Shown piece by piece: positions 37,550-46,704 of a stretch of DNA of 64,000 nt. Where the stretch lies: contig NZ_JAINFK010000001.1 of assembly GCF_019966575.1 (NCBI RefSeq), forward strand, positions 62,001 to 126,000. Direction: 5' to 3'. The notes under the pieces were generated by a model. That model ran no database searches and was not told the DNA's origin. It saw nothing but the letters and a program-made list of their open reading frames with translations. Position numbers and translations under genes: made by a program. Within the stretch, counting starts at the first letter, position 1, and each line of letters begins with the position of its first letter. Source of the DNA: Oricola cellulosilytica. GTDB lineage: Bacteria > Pseudomonadota > Alphaproteobacteria > Rhizobiales > Rhizobiaceae.

Positions 37550-37867
37550 CTAGAACTTGCTCGAGAACCGGTGCACGACCCGGTCTCTTTTTGTCGCAGG
37601 CACACGCACCGAGGCCGATCGGTCGTCCGGGGGAGGTTTGCCATTACGCTGCAGACCGTCGGCAGGCTCTCGCCTGAGTTCGATCCCGTTGAATTCGACC
37701 AGACCGTTCTTGCGCATCAGTCCGCGCGTCGAACGGTCCGCCGGGACGAGATCGCCGGAGAGGTCAGGCGAAATAAACGGAACCCCACCGTCTGCGATGG
37801 CGGACGTCGTCAGAGGGCACCCGATCACCGCGGCTGCGACCAAGCGCCGGAGCTGGCGTCCGTTCAA
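37550..37867 (-). CDS. possible small exported protein with TTG start, coupled to BA14K gene
   Basis: The frame can start at a TTG that overlaps the stop of the upstream BA14K gene (the bases ATTGA hold TTG and TGA). It gives 105 residues beginning (M)[20 protein letters not shown], a plausible signal peptide with cleavage near AIA-DG, then [20 protein letters not shown] and [18 protein letters not shown]. Third codon positions are mostly G or C, as in real genes here. No family is recognised and no clear Shine-Dalgarno is seen, so the gene is only probable. Confidence 0.4.
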   Translation of the reverse strand: MNGRQLRRLVAAAVIGCPLTTSAIADGGVPFISPDLSGDLVPADRSTRGLMRKNGLVEFNGIELRREPADGLQRNGKPPPDDRSASVRVPATKRDRVVHRFSSKF

Positions 37868-38361
37868 TATGGCGAGCGGCAGTGCCTGCGCGGGCCGTGA
37901 TACGGCTGGAAGGTGTTGTCGCTGTACCGGTAGCTGCGGTAGCGGCTGTCGCACCAACGGTAATGTGACGCCGAGAGGTTCTGGTAGCGCCGCACCGGCC
38001 GCGTCTCGTAAATGAACGGGCGTGCGCGCTGGCGGTAGTAGCGGCCACGCGGGCCAATATAGACATGCACCGAAACACCCGGACCGTAGCGGTGATAGTA
38101 GCGCGGGGCGTATCTCAAACCGCGCGGACCGACATAGTTGAGGCCGCCATTGTAATAGCGGCGGTCGTAATGGCGGAATTTGCGGTAGCCTCCGCGCCGG
38201 TGGTAATAGCGGTCACCCCCGCCGGCCAGCACCAGCAGATTGTCCGCGGGCACCGATTGCGGCGGACCAGGCATGACAGGAGCGGCACGTGCCGGCAGCG
38301 GCGCCATCATGGCGACGGCTGCGAGCACCGCAACGCCGCGGAGGATGGTCTTCAGTTTCAT
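37864..38361 (-). CDS. BA14K family protein
   Basis: A 165-residue paralogue of the BA14K protein at 37.0 kb. The signal peptide ([20 protein letters not shown], cleavage near ARAA) is followed by many Tyr/Arg/Gly residues ([19 protein letters not shown]) and the C-terminal [20 protein letters not shown] with PYHGPRRHC. The ATG at 38361 is chosen over an in-frame one at 38424 because it starts the signal peptide. The stop overlaps the possible TTG start of the small downstream ORF. Confidence 0.9.
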   Translation of the reverse strand: MKLKTILRGVAVLAAVAMMAPLPARAAPVMPGPPQSVPADNLLVLAGGGDRYYHRRGGYRKFRHYDRRYYNGGLNYVGPRGLRYAPRYYHRYGPGVSVHVYIGPRGRYYRQRARPFIYETRPVRRYQNLSASHYRWCDSRYRSYRYSDNTFQPYHGPRRHCRSPY

Positions 38362-38475
38362 AACAGACCTCCCGGTCAACTTGCGTGTCCCTCTATACGA
38401 AACATTAACCCAGAATTCCCTCACGCAACAATCACGTTCGCCGGACCCGGCCGCGGGTGCCGGGTGTTCGCGCCG

Positions 38476-39105
38476 TCATGCCGGTCGCTTGAACGCCGCG
38501 CGCGCCGCCTCGACCTCCGGCCGGCACCAGCATCCTTCGACATGATCGTTGACCAGTCCCATCGCCTGCATGAAGGCATAGACGGTCGTCGGTCCGACGA
38601 AGGACCAGCCGCGCTTCTTCAAATCCTTCGAAATCCGCGTCGAGGTCTCGGTCTTGCCCAGCGTTCTCAGCGTGGCCCAGTCGAACGTTCCCGGGCGCTG
38701 CGAGGGATCGGGCTCGTGCGACCAGAAATAGGCGGCCAGCGACCCGAACTCGTCACCCAGTTCAAGCGCCCGTCGCGCATTGTTGATGGTGGATTCGATC
38801 TTGCCGCGATGGCGAATGATCCCGGCGTCGCGAACCAGCCGTTCGACATCGTCCGGGCCGAACGCGGCGACTTTTCCGATATCGAAACTGGCAAAGGCTG
38901 CGCGGAAATTCTCGCGTTTGCGCAGGATCGTCAGCCAGGAAAGGCCCGACTGAAACCCTTCGAGGCAAAGCTTCTCGAAAAGCCGGACGTCGTCCGACAC
39001 CGGACGGCCCCATTCATCGTCGTGATAGGCCCGGTAGTCATCCAGACCTCCGTGCCAGGAGCACCGCAGCCTGCCATCGGAGCCTTCAATCAATCCATCC
39101 GTCAT
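38476..39105 (-). CDS. tag: DNA-3-methyladenine glycosylase I
   Basis: Tag removes 3-methyladenine from alkylated DNA as the first step of base-excision repair. The 209-residue enzyme shows RCSWHGGLDDYRAYHDDEWG (zinc-binding Cys/His region), LFEKLCLEGFQSGLSWLTIL, then RHRGKIESTINNARRAL, and KKRGWSFVGPTTVYAFMQAM with a C-terminal H..GC.C zinc ligand set (DHVEGCWC). All expected blocks are intact. It is transcribed towards the BA14K genes. Confidence 0.95.
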   Translation of the reverse strand: MTDGLIEGSDGRLRCSWHGGLDDYRAYHDDEWGRPVSDDVRLFEKLCLEGFQSGLSWLTILRKRENFRAAFASFDIGKVAAFGPDDVERLVRDAGIIRHRGKIESTINNARRALELGDEFGSLAAYFWSHEPDPSQRPGTFDWATLRTLGKTETSTRISKDLKKRGWSFVGPTTVYAFMQAMGLVNDHVEGCWCRPEVEAARAAFKRPA

Positions 39106-39310
39106 CCAAGTCTCCCGGATCGCGATTCAGTTCCGATTCACCATTATCGGGAACCGGCAGGTAACCTTGACCCAAAATTGCCGCGCGGAATCGCAGTTTA
39201 ACAGCTGGCGATTCATAAAACGGCAGCAGCGCCGAGTCATGGTCGCAACCATCTCCTGCTGACAGGGTTATGTCAGCATCCAGATGACGAACAAGTAGAG
39301 AGTACGTCAC

Positions 39311-40069
39311 ATGAAGCCGTCACGTCTGACCGCGGCGCTGGTCGCCGTTTCCGTTTTCACCGCCTTTCCCGCCCTCGGCCAGGACCGCTACGGCTCCAGG
39401 CCGCCGGTGGTTCTCAGCCCCGATCTGGCCGCCCCGTGGGTTATGCAATTGCGTCCGGGCCGGTCGATTGCCGGCCACTCAGTGCGCTCCAATGCCAGAA
39501 AGGTTCTGTTCGAGCGCCCCGCAAAACCGAGGCAGCGGTCGCTGCGCACGGTGCAGCCGCAACCTGTAGCCTTGCGCGCCCGCAACAATCCGCAGCCGGC
39601 GAATCCGGGGATCGATCCGATCTATCTGCCGCAGGAAGTCGCCTATAGCGGCCCGGAAAAGCCCGGAACGATCATCGTCGATACGAGCGACCGTTTCCTC
39701 TATTTCGTGCAGCCGAACGGCACGGCGCGACGCTACGGCGTCGGGGTCGGCAAGGAAGGCTTCAGCTGGTCCGGATCCGAGAAGATTTCCCGCAAGGCGG
39801 AATGGCCATCGTGGCGGCCTCCGGCGGAAATGATCGCCCGCGAGCGCAAGAAGGGCCGCATCCTCCCGGCATATATGGAAGGCGGGCCGCAAAATCCGCT
39901 CGGCGCGCGGGCGCTTTATCTCGGGTCGACGCTCTATCGCATACACGGGACCAACCAGCCCTGGACGATCGGCCAAGCCGTATCGTCAGGCTGTATCCGG
40001 ATGCGCAACGAGGATGTGACAGAGCTCTACGCCCGCGCCAAGGTCGGCGCGAAAGTGATCGTGCGCTAA
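39311..40069 (+). CDS. L,D-transpeptidase (YkuD/ErfK family)
   Basis: A 252-residue exported enzyme with a signal peptide (MKPSRLTAALVAVSVFTAFP, cleavage near ALGQ). The YkuD domain begins with PGTIIVDTSDRFLYFV and holds the active-site HGTN, followed by SSGCIRM with catalytic Cys228. Such enzymes make 3-3 peptidoglycan cross-links or attach proteins to the wall. The conserved GKEGFSWSG region matches periplasmic alphaproteobacterial members. It stands alone between two convergent neighbours. Confidence 0.93.
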   Translation: MKPSRLTAALVAVSVFTAFPALGQDRYGSRPPVVLSPDLAAPWVMQLRPGRSIAGHSVRSNARKVLFERPAKPRQRSLRTVQPQPVALRARNNPQPANPGIDPIYLPQEVAYSGPEKPGTIIVDTSDRFLYFVQPNGTARRYGVGVGKEGFSWSGSEKISRKAEWPSWRPPAEMIARERKKGRILPAYMEGGPQNPLGARALYLGSTLYRIHGTNQPWTIGQAVSSGCIRMRNEDVTELYARAKVGAKVIVR

Positions 40070-40132
40070 GTGCCTGCCTGACCAGAGGCGTCCCCGAGGG
40101 CGCATTCTCGCCATTTGGTAGCGGCGGCTTAC

Positions 40133-41479
40133 CTACTCCGCCGCCGCGAGCAGCGCGTCAAACCGCGATGGCCTTGCTTCAGGCAGGCCATCGGGTTTCG
40201 CGCCACCATAGGCCCAATTCAGCAACTCAACCGTATGCAGGATCGGCAGCGACGTTCCGGAGGCGATCTGGGTGATGCAGCCGATGTTTCCCGTGGCGAT
40301 CAAGTCCGGCTTGGTCGCCTCGATGTTGCGGACCTTGCGCGCTTTCAACTGCGCTGAGATTTCCGGCTGCATGATGTTGTAGGTGCCGGCCGATCCGCAG
40401 CACAGATGGCCCTCCGGCGGGTCTTTCACGGTAAACCCCGCCGCCGTGAGCAGGGCCTTCGGGGCCGTGGTGATCTTCTGACCATGTTGCATGGAACAGG
40501 CCGAATGATATGCCACCTTCAGGTTCGGCCGCACCGCCGGTTCCGGCAGCTCAATCGAGGCCAGATACTCGGTAATATCCTTCGCCAGTTCCGATACCCG
40601 TGCCGCTTTTTCCTCATAATGCGGATCGAGCCGCAGCATGTGGCCGTAATCCTTGATGGTCGTGCCGCAGCCCGATGCGGTGATGATGATCGCGTCAAGC
40701 CCGCCCTTGTCGATCTCGCGCATCCATGCATCGACATTGCGCCGCGCGTCGGCCAGGGCCTGTTCCTCGCGCCCCATGTGATGGACCAGCGCTCCGCAAC
40801 ACCCCTCGCCCTCGGGCACAACGACCTCGATGCCGAGCCGGGTGAGCAGGTCGATCGCCGCGGCATTGATGCCGGGTTTCAGAACGGGCTGCGCGCACCC
40901 AGTCAGGATCGCGACACGCCCTCTCCTTTCTGCCTGTGCCGGATGGCTTGCCGGCCTGGCGTATCGGGACGGTTCCTCGATATGCCCGGGCGCGAGCTCG
41001 AGCATCGCACCGAAACTCTTGAGAGGCGGGATTGCCTTGAACAGGCGGGCGAAGGGCCGCCCGAGCTGCGCGGCACGCAGAGACAGCCTGAAGCGGCCCG
41101 GATAGGGAAGCACCAGCGCAAGAATGTTGCGGGTGAGCTGATCGAAAAACGGCCGCTTGTAAGTTTTCTCGATGTGGGCGCGGGCGTGGTCCACCAGATG
41201 CATGTAGTTCACCCCAGACGGACAAGTCGTCATGCAGGCAAGGCACGACAGGCAACGGTCAATGTGGGTGACTACCTTCTCGTCGGCTGGCCTGTCATTT
41301 TCCAGCATATCCTTGATCAGGTAGATGCGGCCGCGCGGACTGTCGAGTTCGTTGCCGAGGGTCACATAGGTGGGGCACGTCGCCGTGCAGAACCCGCAAT
41401 GCACGCAAGTGCGCAGAATCTTTTCGGATTCGGCAACGCCGGGATCCCGCAACTGTTCGGGCGTGAAACTGGTCTGCAT
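40133..41479 (-). CDS. glcF: glycolate oxidase iron-sulfur subunit GlcF
   Basis: GlcF transfers electrons from the GlcDE flavin subunits to the membrane quinone pool during glycolate oxidation. The 448-residue protein has two 4Fe-4S ferredoxin motifs, CVHCGFCTATC (Cys 25, 28, 31, 35) and CLSCLACMTTC (Cys 76, 79, 82, 86), and two CCG-type domains (GCCGALVHHMG and CCGSAGTYNIMQPE). It is the last gene of the - strand operon that begins with glcD and includes a membrane protein between glcE and glcF. Confidence 0.95.
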   Translation of the reverse strand: MQTSFTPEQLRDPGVAESEKILRTCVHCGFCTATCPTYVTLGNELDSPRGRIYLIKDMLENDRPADEKVVTHIDRCLSCLACMTTCPSGVNYMHLVDHARAHIEKTYKRPFFDQLTRNILALVLPYPGRFRLSLRAAQLGRPFARLFKAIPPLKSFGAMLELAPGHIEEPSRYARPASHPAQAERRGRVAILTGCAQPVLKPGINAAAIDLLTRLGIEVVVPEGEGCCGALVHHMGREEQALADARRNVDAWMREIDKGGLDAIIITASGCGTTIKDYGHMLRLDPHYEEKAARVSELAKDITEYLASIELPEPAVRPNLKVAYHSACSMQHGQKITTAPKALLTAAGFTVKDPPEGHLCCGSAGTYNIMQPEISAQLKARKVRNIEATKPDLIATGNIGCITQIASGTSLPILHTVELLNWAYGGAKPDGLPEARPSRFDALLAAAE

Positions 41480-41500
41480 GGCAACGATTCTTTCGGAGGG

Positions 41501-41887
41501 TCAGATCCACCAGGTCAGCGGATCGGGAATCGGCTCGTTCCTGTTCAGCGCCATCATGCCCTTGACCATGCGAATGACCGCCCAGACGACAACCGCGATC
41601 ATCAGCGGAAAGCCGACGGCGACCATCGCGAGCACCATGGCGATCGCGCTGTAGAGAAGCCCGATCCAGAAGGTTCGGATGAGCCAGGTGTAATGGCTTT
41701 CGACAAAGCCGCCGGCCTTGCCGCGATTGATGTAGGCGATCACCACGCCAATCACGGCTGTGATGCCGATAAGGGCCGAAGCGAGATAAAGAATGTAGAC
41801 TACAAGCGCATTCGAGGGACCGGGCTCAAGCCATTTGTCGGTTGGGCGCGGCGCTGGTTTTTCGGCGGGGGATTGCGGATCGGTCAT
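41501..41887 (-). CDS. DUF4870-like membrane protein inside the glc operon
   Basis: A 128-residue protein: a hydrophilic Pro-rich N-terminus (DPQSPAEKPAPRPTDKWLEP) and three to four hydrophobic segments (NALVVYILYLASALIGITAV; WLIRTFWIGLLYSAIAMVLA; VGFPLMIAVVVWAVIRMVKG). The pattern resembles the DUF4870/TIM44-like small membrane protein class. It lies 18 bp after glcE and 22 bp before glcF and must be co-transcribed with them. A role in anchoring or assembling the oxidase at the membrane is possible but unproven. Confidence 0.78.
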   Translation of the reverse strand: MTDPQSPAEKPAPRPTDKWLEPGPSNALVVYILYLASALIGITAVIGVVIAYINRGKAGGFVESHYTWLIRTFWIGLLYSAIAMVLAMVAVGFPLMIAVVVWAVIRMVKGMMALNRNEPIPDPLTWWI

Positions 41888-41904
41888 GACAAACTCCGGT
41901 GGTT

Positions 41905-43143
41905 TCAGGCGGCCTTGCGGTCGCCATCGAACACCATTCTTCCGGGATTGAAAACACTGGCCGGGTCCATCGAGGCCCTGATCCGTTCGGATAATGCCGC
42001 AACTGCCGGGGCGAGTGGCTGGAAGACCGGAAGGTTGGCCCGGACCGCCTCGTCCGCGCGCATCAGGGTGGCATGACCGCCGCCATTGGCGGCGATCGCA
42101 TCCCGGATGATCGTGGCGCCGGCATCGTCCGGTGTTCCGCTCAACTGCAGCCAGACGAGTCCGCCCTGCCAGTCAAACCAGAGCTCTCCCTCGAGCCGGC
42201 GGCGTATCGCGGCGGCGACGTCCGCTCCCCACACCGGCGCAACCGAGATGCGCCACAGCGGCGCGTTGCTTGCGGCGAAAGGCGCCACGTCCGACAACGA
42301 CTGCCAGAGAGAAGCCGATTGCCCTGTATCGAGGGTACTCGTCTCGCTTCCGGGCGGCAGGGCGGCCCGCAACCGCTCCAGCCGTGCTGCGACGGAGTCC
42401 TCGAATCCCTCGAGCCTCAGTACGGTCGCGGACTGGCCGTCGAACGGCATCCCGGGCATCCGTGTCGCGATCGCTTCGGGCAGATGACTCGCACCGGACA
42501 CGTCGGCACTGGTTCCCATCGCGGTGGCCATCAGGGACGCCGCTTCCTTCGCTGTCCCGCCATGGACGACGAGCGTTGCCTCCGTCGCGGCGCGCGGCAG
42601 CACCTTGAACGACACTTCGGTCAGCAACCCCAGAGTACCCCAGCTTCCGGCCATAAGCTTCACCAGATCGAGACCGGTGACATTCTTCATCACCTTACCG
42701 CCGTTCTTGATGATCTCGCCCCGACCGTTGATGAACCGGACGCCGAGCAGGCTGTCGCGCGCAGCGCCGGCCGAGATCCGGCGCGAACCTGAGACATTGG
42801 CGGCTGCGATCGCGCCGATCGTTGGAGCGCCGTTTGCGCCGAACAGTGCCCGCCAGTTGCCCGGCTGGAACGCAAGCACCTGATTGTTGGACGACAGGGC
42901 CGCCTCGATTTCGGCAACCGGCGTTCCGGCTCTCGCCGTCAGCACGAGTTCCCCCGGATTGTATTCGGTGATGCCGGTCAGTCCGGCAGTCGACAACTGG
43001 CGGTCGGCACGTGATGGCTGACCGATCCCGCGCTTCGTGCCGCCTCCGACGATCTCGAGCGTCCGGCCGCCGGCCGCCGCCTGCCGGACGATTTCCGACG
43101 CCTCTTCCTCGGATGTCGGCCGCAAGGTCTCCTCACTCGCCAT
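41905..43143 (-). CDS. glcE: glycolate oxidase FAD-binding subunit GlcE
   Basis: A 412-residue FAD-linked oxidase of the VAO/PCMH fold with the FAD-binding domain in the N-terminal half (LEIVGGGTKRGIG; PGNWRALFGANGAPTIGAIA; KNVTGLDLVKLMAGSWGTLG). GlcE partners GlcD and GlcF. The frame extends to 43338. The ATG at 43143 (MASEETLRPTSEEEASEIVR) gives the family start and sits two bases after the glcD stop. Confidence 0.94.
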   Translation of the reverse strand: MASEETLRPTSEEEASEIVRQAAAGGRTLEIVGGGTKRGIGQPSRADRQLSTAGLTGITEYNPGELVLTARAGTPVAEIEAALSSNNQVLAFQPGNWRALFGANGAPTIGAIAAANVSGSRRISAGAARDSLLGVRFINGRGEIIKNGGKVMKNVTGLDLVKLMAGSWGTLGLLTEVSFKVLPRAATEATLVVHGGTAKEAASLMATAMGTSADVSGASHLPEAIATRMPGMPFDGQSATVLRLEGFEDSVAARLERLRAALPPGSETSTLDTGQSASLWQSLSDVAPFAASNAPLWRISVAPVWGADVAAAIRRRLEGELWFDWQGGLVWLQLSGTPDDAGATIIRDAIAANGGGHATLMRADEAVRANLPVFQPLAPAVAALSERIRASMDPASVFNPGRMVFDGDRKAA

Positions 43144-43145
43144 AC

Positions 43146-44588
43146 TCAGACCGCCTCGCGCATTTTCATTTCCAGGGGGAAGACCTTGGATGGGTTCATC
43201 AGCCACGCCGGATCGAAGGCGGCGCGCACCCGCATCTGCTGGTTGAGGTCCGTTTCGGTGAACTGGTGCAGCATGAGATCGCGTTTCTCGATGCCGACGC
43301 CGTGCTCGCCCGTCAGGCAACCGCCCGCGTCGACGCACAATTTGAGAATTTCCATGCCCGCGGCCTCGGCCTTCTCGGCTTCGACCGGGTCATTGACGTC
43401 GTAGAGAATGAGCGGGTGCATGTTGCCGTCGCCGGCATGAAAGACATTGGCGACGCGCAAGCCGAACCTGTCGATGATCTTCGACGTCTCGCTGAGCACG
43501 TGGGACAACTGACCGAGCGGCACAGTGCCGTCCATGCAGATATAGTCGGCGACGCGTCCGGTTGCTCCGAAGGCCGACTTGCGGCCCTTCCAGATCGCCG
43601 CGGCCTCCATTGCCGACTGGCTTTCCTTCACCCGCTTGACGTTGTGGGTCTTGGCGATGGCGATGATCTTGCGCAACATCGCATCCATCTCGTCGTCGGA
43701 GCCCTCGACCTCGACGATCAGCAGCGCCTCGACATCCATTGGGTAGCCGGCATGGGCGAAGGCCTCGCAAATGTCGATCGCCTCCTTGTCCATGAATTCG
43801 ATCGCGACCGGGATGATTCCTTCGGCGATGATGTCGGCGACGCAGGCCCCCGCAACCTCGGAGGAGTCGAAGCCGAACAGAACCGGACGCGCCCCTTCCG
43901 GCTTTGCCAGCAGGCGCACCGTCGCCTCGGTGATGATGCCGAACTGGCCCTCTGAACCGCAGATCAGCCCGAGCAGGTCGTAACCTCCGGAATCGAGATG
44001 CTTGCCGCCCAGTTCGATGATCGTACCGTCCTGAAGGACCATCTTGACGCCAAGCAGATTGTTGGTGGTCACGCCGTATTTCAAGCAATGAGCACCGCCC
44101 GAGTTCATGCCGATATTCCCGGCGATCGTGCACGCAAGTTGGGACGACGGATCGGGCGCGTAGAAGAATCCGTCCGCTGAAACCTCGTCGGAAATCCGCA
44201 AGTTGGTGACGCCCGCCTGAACGCGCGCCGTCCGGTTGGCGAAGTCCACATCGAGAATACACGACATCTTGGAGATGCCGATAACGACCGCGTCCTCCTG
44301 CGGGATCGCGCCGCCGGCCAGCGACGTGCCGGCCCCGCGCGGCACGACCGGTACGCCCTGTTCGGAGCAATATTTCATCACCGCGGAGACCTGCTCAGTC
44401 GTCTCCGGGAGCACGACAGCCAGCGGAACGCGGCGATAGGCGGTAAAGGCATCGGTCTCGAACGGGACGAGTTCCCGCTCCTCGGTCACGAGACAGTCGT
44501 CCGGAACCAGCCGCGCCAGGCCGGAGACGATTTGCTCCCGCTTGGCAAGGACGCCGGCATGCGGTTCCAGAAAGCGAATTGTGCTCAT
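43146..44588 (-). CDS. glcD: glycolate oxidase FAD-linked subunit GlcD
   Basis: GlcD oxidises glycolate to glyoxylate; D-lactate is a frequent alternative substrate in this enzyme class. The 480-residue protein carries the PCMH FAD-binding blocks VPRGAGTSLAGGAIP, then IGMNSGGAHCLKYGVTTNN and the C-terminal HAGDGNMHPLILYD. The last two are the hallmarks of FAD-linked 2-hydroxyacid oxidases. It heads the glcD-glcE-membrane protein-glcF operon, diverges from a LysR-family gene, and has a 27-bp inverted repeat 39 bp upstream of its ATG. Confidence 0.95.
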   Translation of the reverse strand: MSTIRFLEPHAGVLAKREQIVSGLARLVPDDCLVTEERELVPFETDAFTAYRRVPLAVVLPETTEQVSAVMKYCSEQGVPVVPRGAGTSLAGGAIPQEDAVVIGISKMSCILDVDFANRTARVQAGVTNLRISDEVSADGFFYAPDPSSQLACTIAGNIGMNSGGAHCLKYGVTTNNLLGVKMVLQDGTIIELGGKHLDSGGYDLLGLICGSEGQFGIITEATVRLLAKPEGARPVLFGFDSSEVAGACVADIIAEGIIPVAIEFMDKEAIDICEAFAHAGYPMDVEALLIVEVEGSDDEMDAMLRKIIAIAKTHNVKRVKESQSAMEAAAIWKGRKSAFGATGRVADYICMDGTVPLGQLSHVLSETSKIIDRFGLRVANVFHAGDGNMHPLILYDVNDPVEAEKAEAAGMEILKLCVDAGGCLTGEHGVGIEKRDLMLHQFTETDLNQQMRVRAAFDPAWLMNPSKVFPLEMKMREAV

Positions 44589-44626
44589 TGACAGATTCTC
44601 CCGTTACCCTCGACGGCTCGCCGGGC

Positions 44627-44653
44627 AAAGTGGTAAATCTTTTTTACCACTTT
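44627..44653. promoter_or_regulatory. 27-bp inverted repeat between glcD and a LysR gene, LysR-box like
   Basis: AAAGTGGTAAA and TTTACCACTTT are perfect 11-bp arms around TCTTT. The core has the T-N11-A geometry of LysR-type regulators (T at 44634, A at 44646) with dyad symmetry. It lies 39 bp upstream of glcD and about 180 bp upstream of the divergent LysR gene, the usual position for autoregulated divergent control. The half-site AGTGGTAAA also occurs once at 49052-49060, upstream of the FadR-type regulator. Confidence 0.65.
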
Positions 44654-44832
44654 CACACCAGTGCGGCAATGGGCGCGGAAAAGCTGCACCCGGCGGGGAA
44701 TGTGATCCGTCCCCGCACCTTCGTCGTAGTGAAGGAGGCGTCCGGAAAATGCGGGCTCCAGGCTGCGAGGCCATGGAGGAGCGCCTCCCGCGTCACCCGG
44801 TCGATGGAAGAGAAACAGAGAACTGGAGCCTC

Positions 44833-45847
44833 ATGAGTAATTTTGGAGATCTGGAAATCTTCGCCCGTGTCGTATCGGCGGGCAGCATGTCCGCGGCCGG
44901 GACGCGAACTTGGCCTCTCGCCCGCAGTGATCTCCAAACGGCTGCGCCGGCTCGAGACCCGCCTCGGTTCACGCCTGCTCCAGCGCACCACCCGTCAGAT
45001 CTCGTTGACAGAGGCCGGTCAGGGCTTTTTCGAACGCGTCGTCGCAATTCTCGCTGGCGTTGAAGAAGCCGAGGCGTTTGTCTCGCGCCGATCGACCAAG
45101 GCGCAAGGCACGTTGAAAATCACTGCTCCGACGTCTTTCGGACGAATGCATATCGCGCCCCATCTCGCCCGATTCATGGCAGAGAATCCGGACCTCGCCA
45201 TTAATCTCACGCTGTCCGATGATCTCGTGGACATCGTCGCCGAAAGCTACGACGTCGCTATACGCATAGCCGAACTCGCAGATTCGAGCATGGTGGCGCG
45301 CAAGCTCGCTCCGGTGCGACGCATATTGTGCGCCGCCCCCGACTACCTAAACAGGCAGGGATATCCTGCGTCGTTCGATCACTTGAGCGCGCACAACTGC
45401 CTGAGCCACGTCGCAGGCGAAACGTGGCGTCTCGTCGGACCGAAGGGCCCCGTTTCGTTACGGCCCGGCGGCTCACTGACAACGAATTCCTCGGAAGTGG
45501 TCCGGGAAGCGGTGCTGGCGGGCATCGGCATCGGCTTGCGGTCCACTTGGGATATTGGGCCCGAGATCGCGTCCGGAAAACTCGTTCAGGTGCTTCCCGA
45601 GTACGAGGGATCGCGCGACATCGCTGTTCACGCGATCTATCCGTCACGTCAGTTTCTGCCCGTGAAGGTGCGGCTCTTCATCGATTTTCTCGCCGATATC
45701 TACGGCACCCTTCCGTACTGGGAGAAGGGCTCTCCGGGAGAGCCACACGATGAAGGGCCATTCGCAACAAGAGCCCGCGAGGACGGCGCCTCGCGGGACG
45801 GTGACCCGGCTGTCGGGGCAACAGAGCCGGATCGCGTTGACGGATAG
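44833..45847 (+). pseudogene. LysR family transcriptional regulator with an N-terminal frameshift
   Basis: The N-terminus MSNFGDLEIFARVVSAGSMS is read in frame 1 of the ATG at 44833, and the rest of the helix-turn-helix, GRELGLSPAVISKRLRRLET, is in another frame starting after the GGG at 44899-44901. Removing one G joins them into a normal LysR HTH. The effector-binding part is complete (GTLKITAPTSFGRMHIAPHL and onward). The last 45 residues are an unusual hydrophilic tail. It could be a true pseudogene, programmed frameshifting, or a sequencing error in the G run. The gene lies divergent to glcD and would be its natural regulator. Confidence 0.8.
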
Positions 45848-45857
45848 ACGGGTTCGT

Positions 45858-46217
45858 CTAGTAGCAGAGAACGCAGTCAGCTTCCCTGGCCAAGCGCACC
45901 AGCACATCGGGCATCGCGAAACTGGCTGGCCGCTCCGCCAGGATGGAATCGTCGTATCCCCTCGCGGCGGCCGACTTTCCTGAGAGATAATAGGTGCCAC
46001 CCGCCTTCTCGATCCGCTGCAGGTGATCCCTCAGCCGGCCCGTACCCTGTCCCTCGAGCGAGGCGATGGTCTCGGGCGCGAAGAGATGAACCGCATCGCC
46101 TGCGAGAAAGACACTGACGTCTTCTTCCTCCGCTGCCGTTGCCGCGACAAGAAAAGCGAGCGTCGCTTTAGTCGGGTCCTGCGGACCGGTGTGCACGTGA
46201 ACCAGCATTTTGGTCAT
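45858..46217 (-). CDS. DsrE/DsrF-like family protein
   Basis: A 119-residue cytoplasmic DsrE-fold protein: MTKMLVHVHTGPQDPTKATL, then AFLVAATAAEEEDVSVFLAG, DAVHLFAPETIASL and SGKSAAARGYDDSI. It ends with DCVLCY, so the last residues hold a CxxC pair, unlike the exported DsrE protein at 26.9 kb. DsrE proteins trap or pass on sulfur. It follows DUF4242 by 68 bp on the same strand. The frame is open to 46262; the ATG at 46217 gives the family start. Confidence 0.82.
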   Translation of the reverse strand: MTKMLVHVHTGPQDPTKATLAFLVAATAAEEEDVSVFLAGDAVHLFAPETIASLEGQGTGRLRDHLQRIEKAGGTYYLSGKSAAARGYDDSILAERPASFAMPDVLVRLAREADCVLCY

Positions 46218-46285
46218 GGCTTCTTCAGCGCTCCCGTTGAAAAGGTCCAAGGCCCGCTTCATGATGACCGGAAGGGCGATGCGGC

Positions 46286-46555
46286 TTATGCTGCGGGCGT
46301 CAGATCCAGCGCCGGCACGACCCGGTCGTAGGGGATGCCCGCGTCATCGTTCAACTTCTCGACGTCGCCTGGCTTCTCGGCCTCGAACAAGCACATGCAT
46401 CGCCCGTCTTCGGGCGCGAATGTCGAGCGGATATAGCCGATTGTCGTTCCCTGCGACGTCATCTCTGCCGCCTTGTCGATCGCCGCGCGCTGCGCTCCCG
46501 CGAGTTCATTCAATCCGATCCCCTTCAGGGATCTCTCGACCATATAGACGTTCAT
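46286..46555 (-). CDS. DUF4242 domain-containing protein
   Basis: An 89-residue protein, MNVYMVERSLKGIGLNELAG and onward, with the DUF4242 features KAAEMTSQGTTIGYIRSTFA and EDGRCMCLFEAEKPGDVEKL. DUF4242 is a ferredoxin-like fold; one Streptomyces member binds nickel. It is divergent to a LysR regulator gene and lies upstream of the DsrE-like gene, probably in one transcript with it. The ligand is unknown. Confidence 0.85.
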   Translation of the reverse strand: MNVYMVERSLKGIGLNELAGAQRAAIDKAAEMTSQGTTIGYIRSTFAPEDGRCMCLFEAEKPGDVEKLNDDAGIPYDRVVPALDLTPAA

Positions 46556-46704
46556 GCCAACCTCCCTTTCTCGTGTGCCGGATTATGGCATTGAGACCTG
46601 TTTGGGCGCGTTTGAACACTGCCGAATAACTATCGATCGATGCCTTCAGGTTATGGTGAAACAGGGTATGCTGTACCCCGGGGGCAGGCAGGGAGGCGCG
46701 GCAG

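Noticed and set aside
40406-42076. Long + strand open frame of 556 codons opposite glcF
   Set aside because: Antisense shadow of glcF, the operon membrane protein and the glcE 3' end; the - strand frames hold the catalytic motifs.
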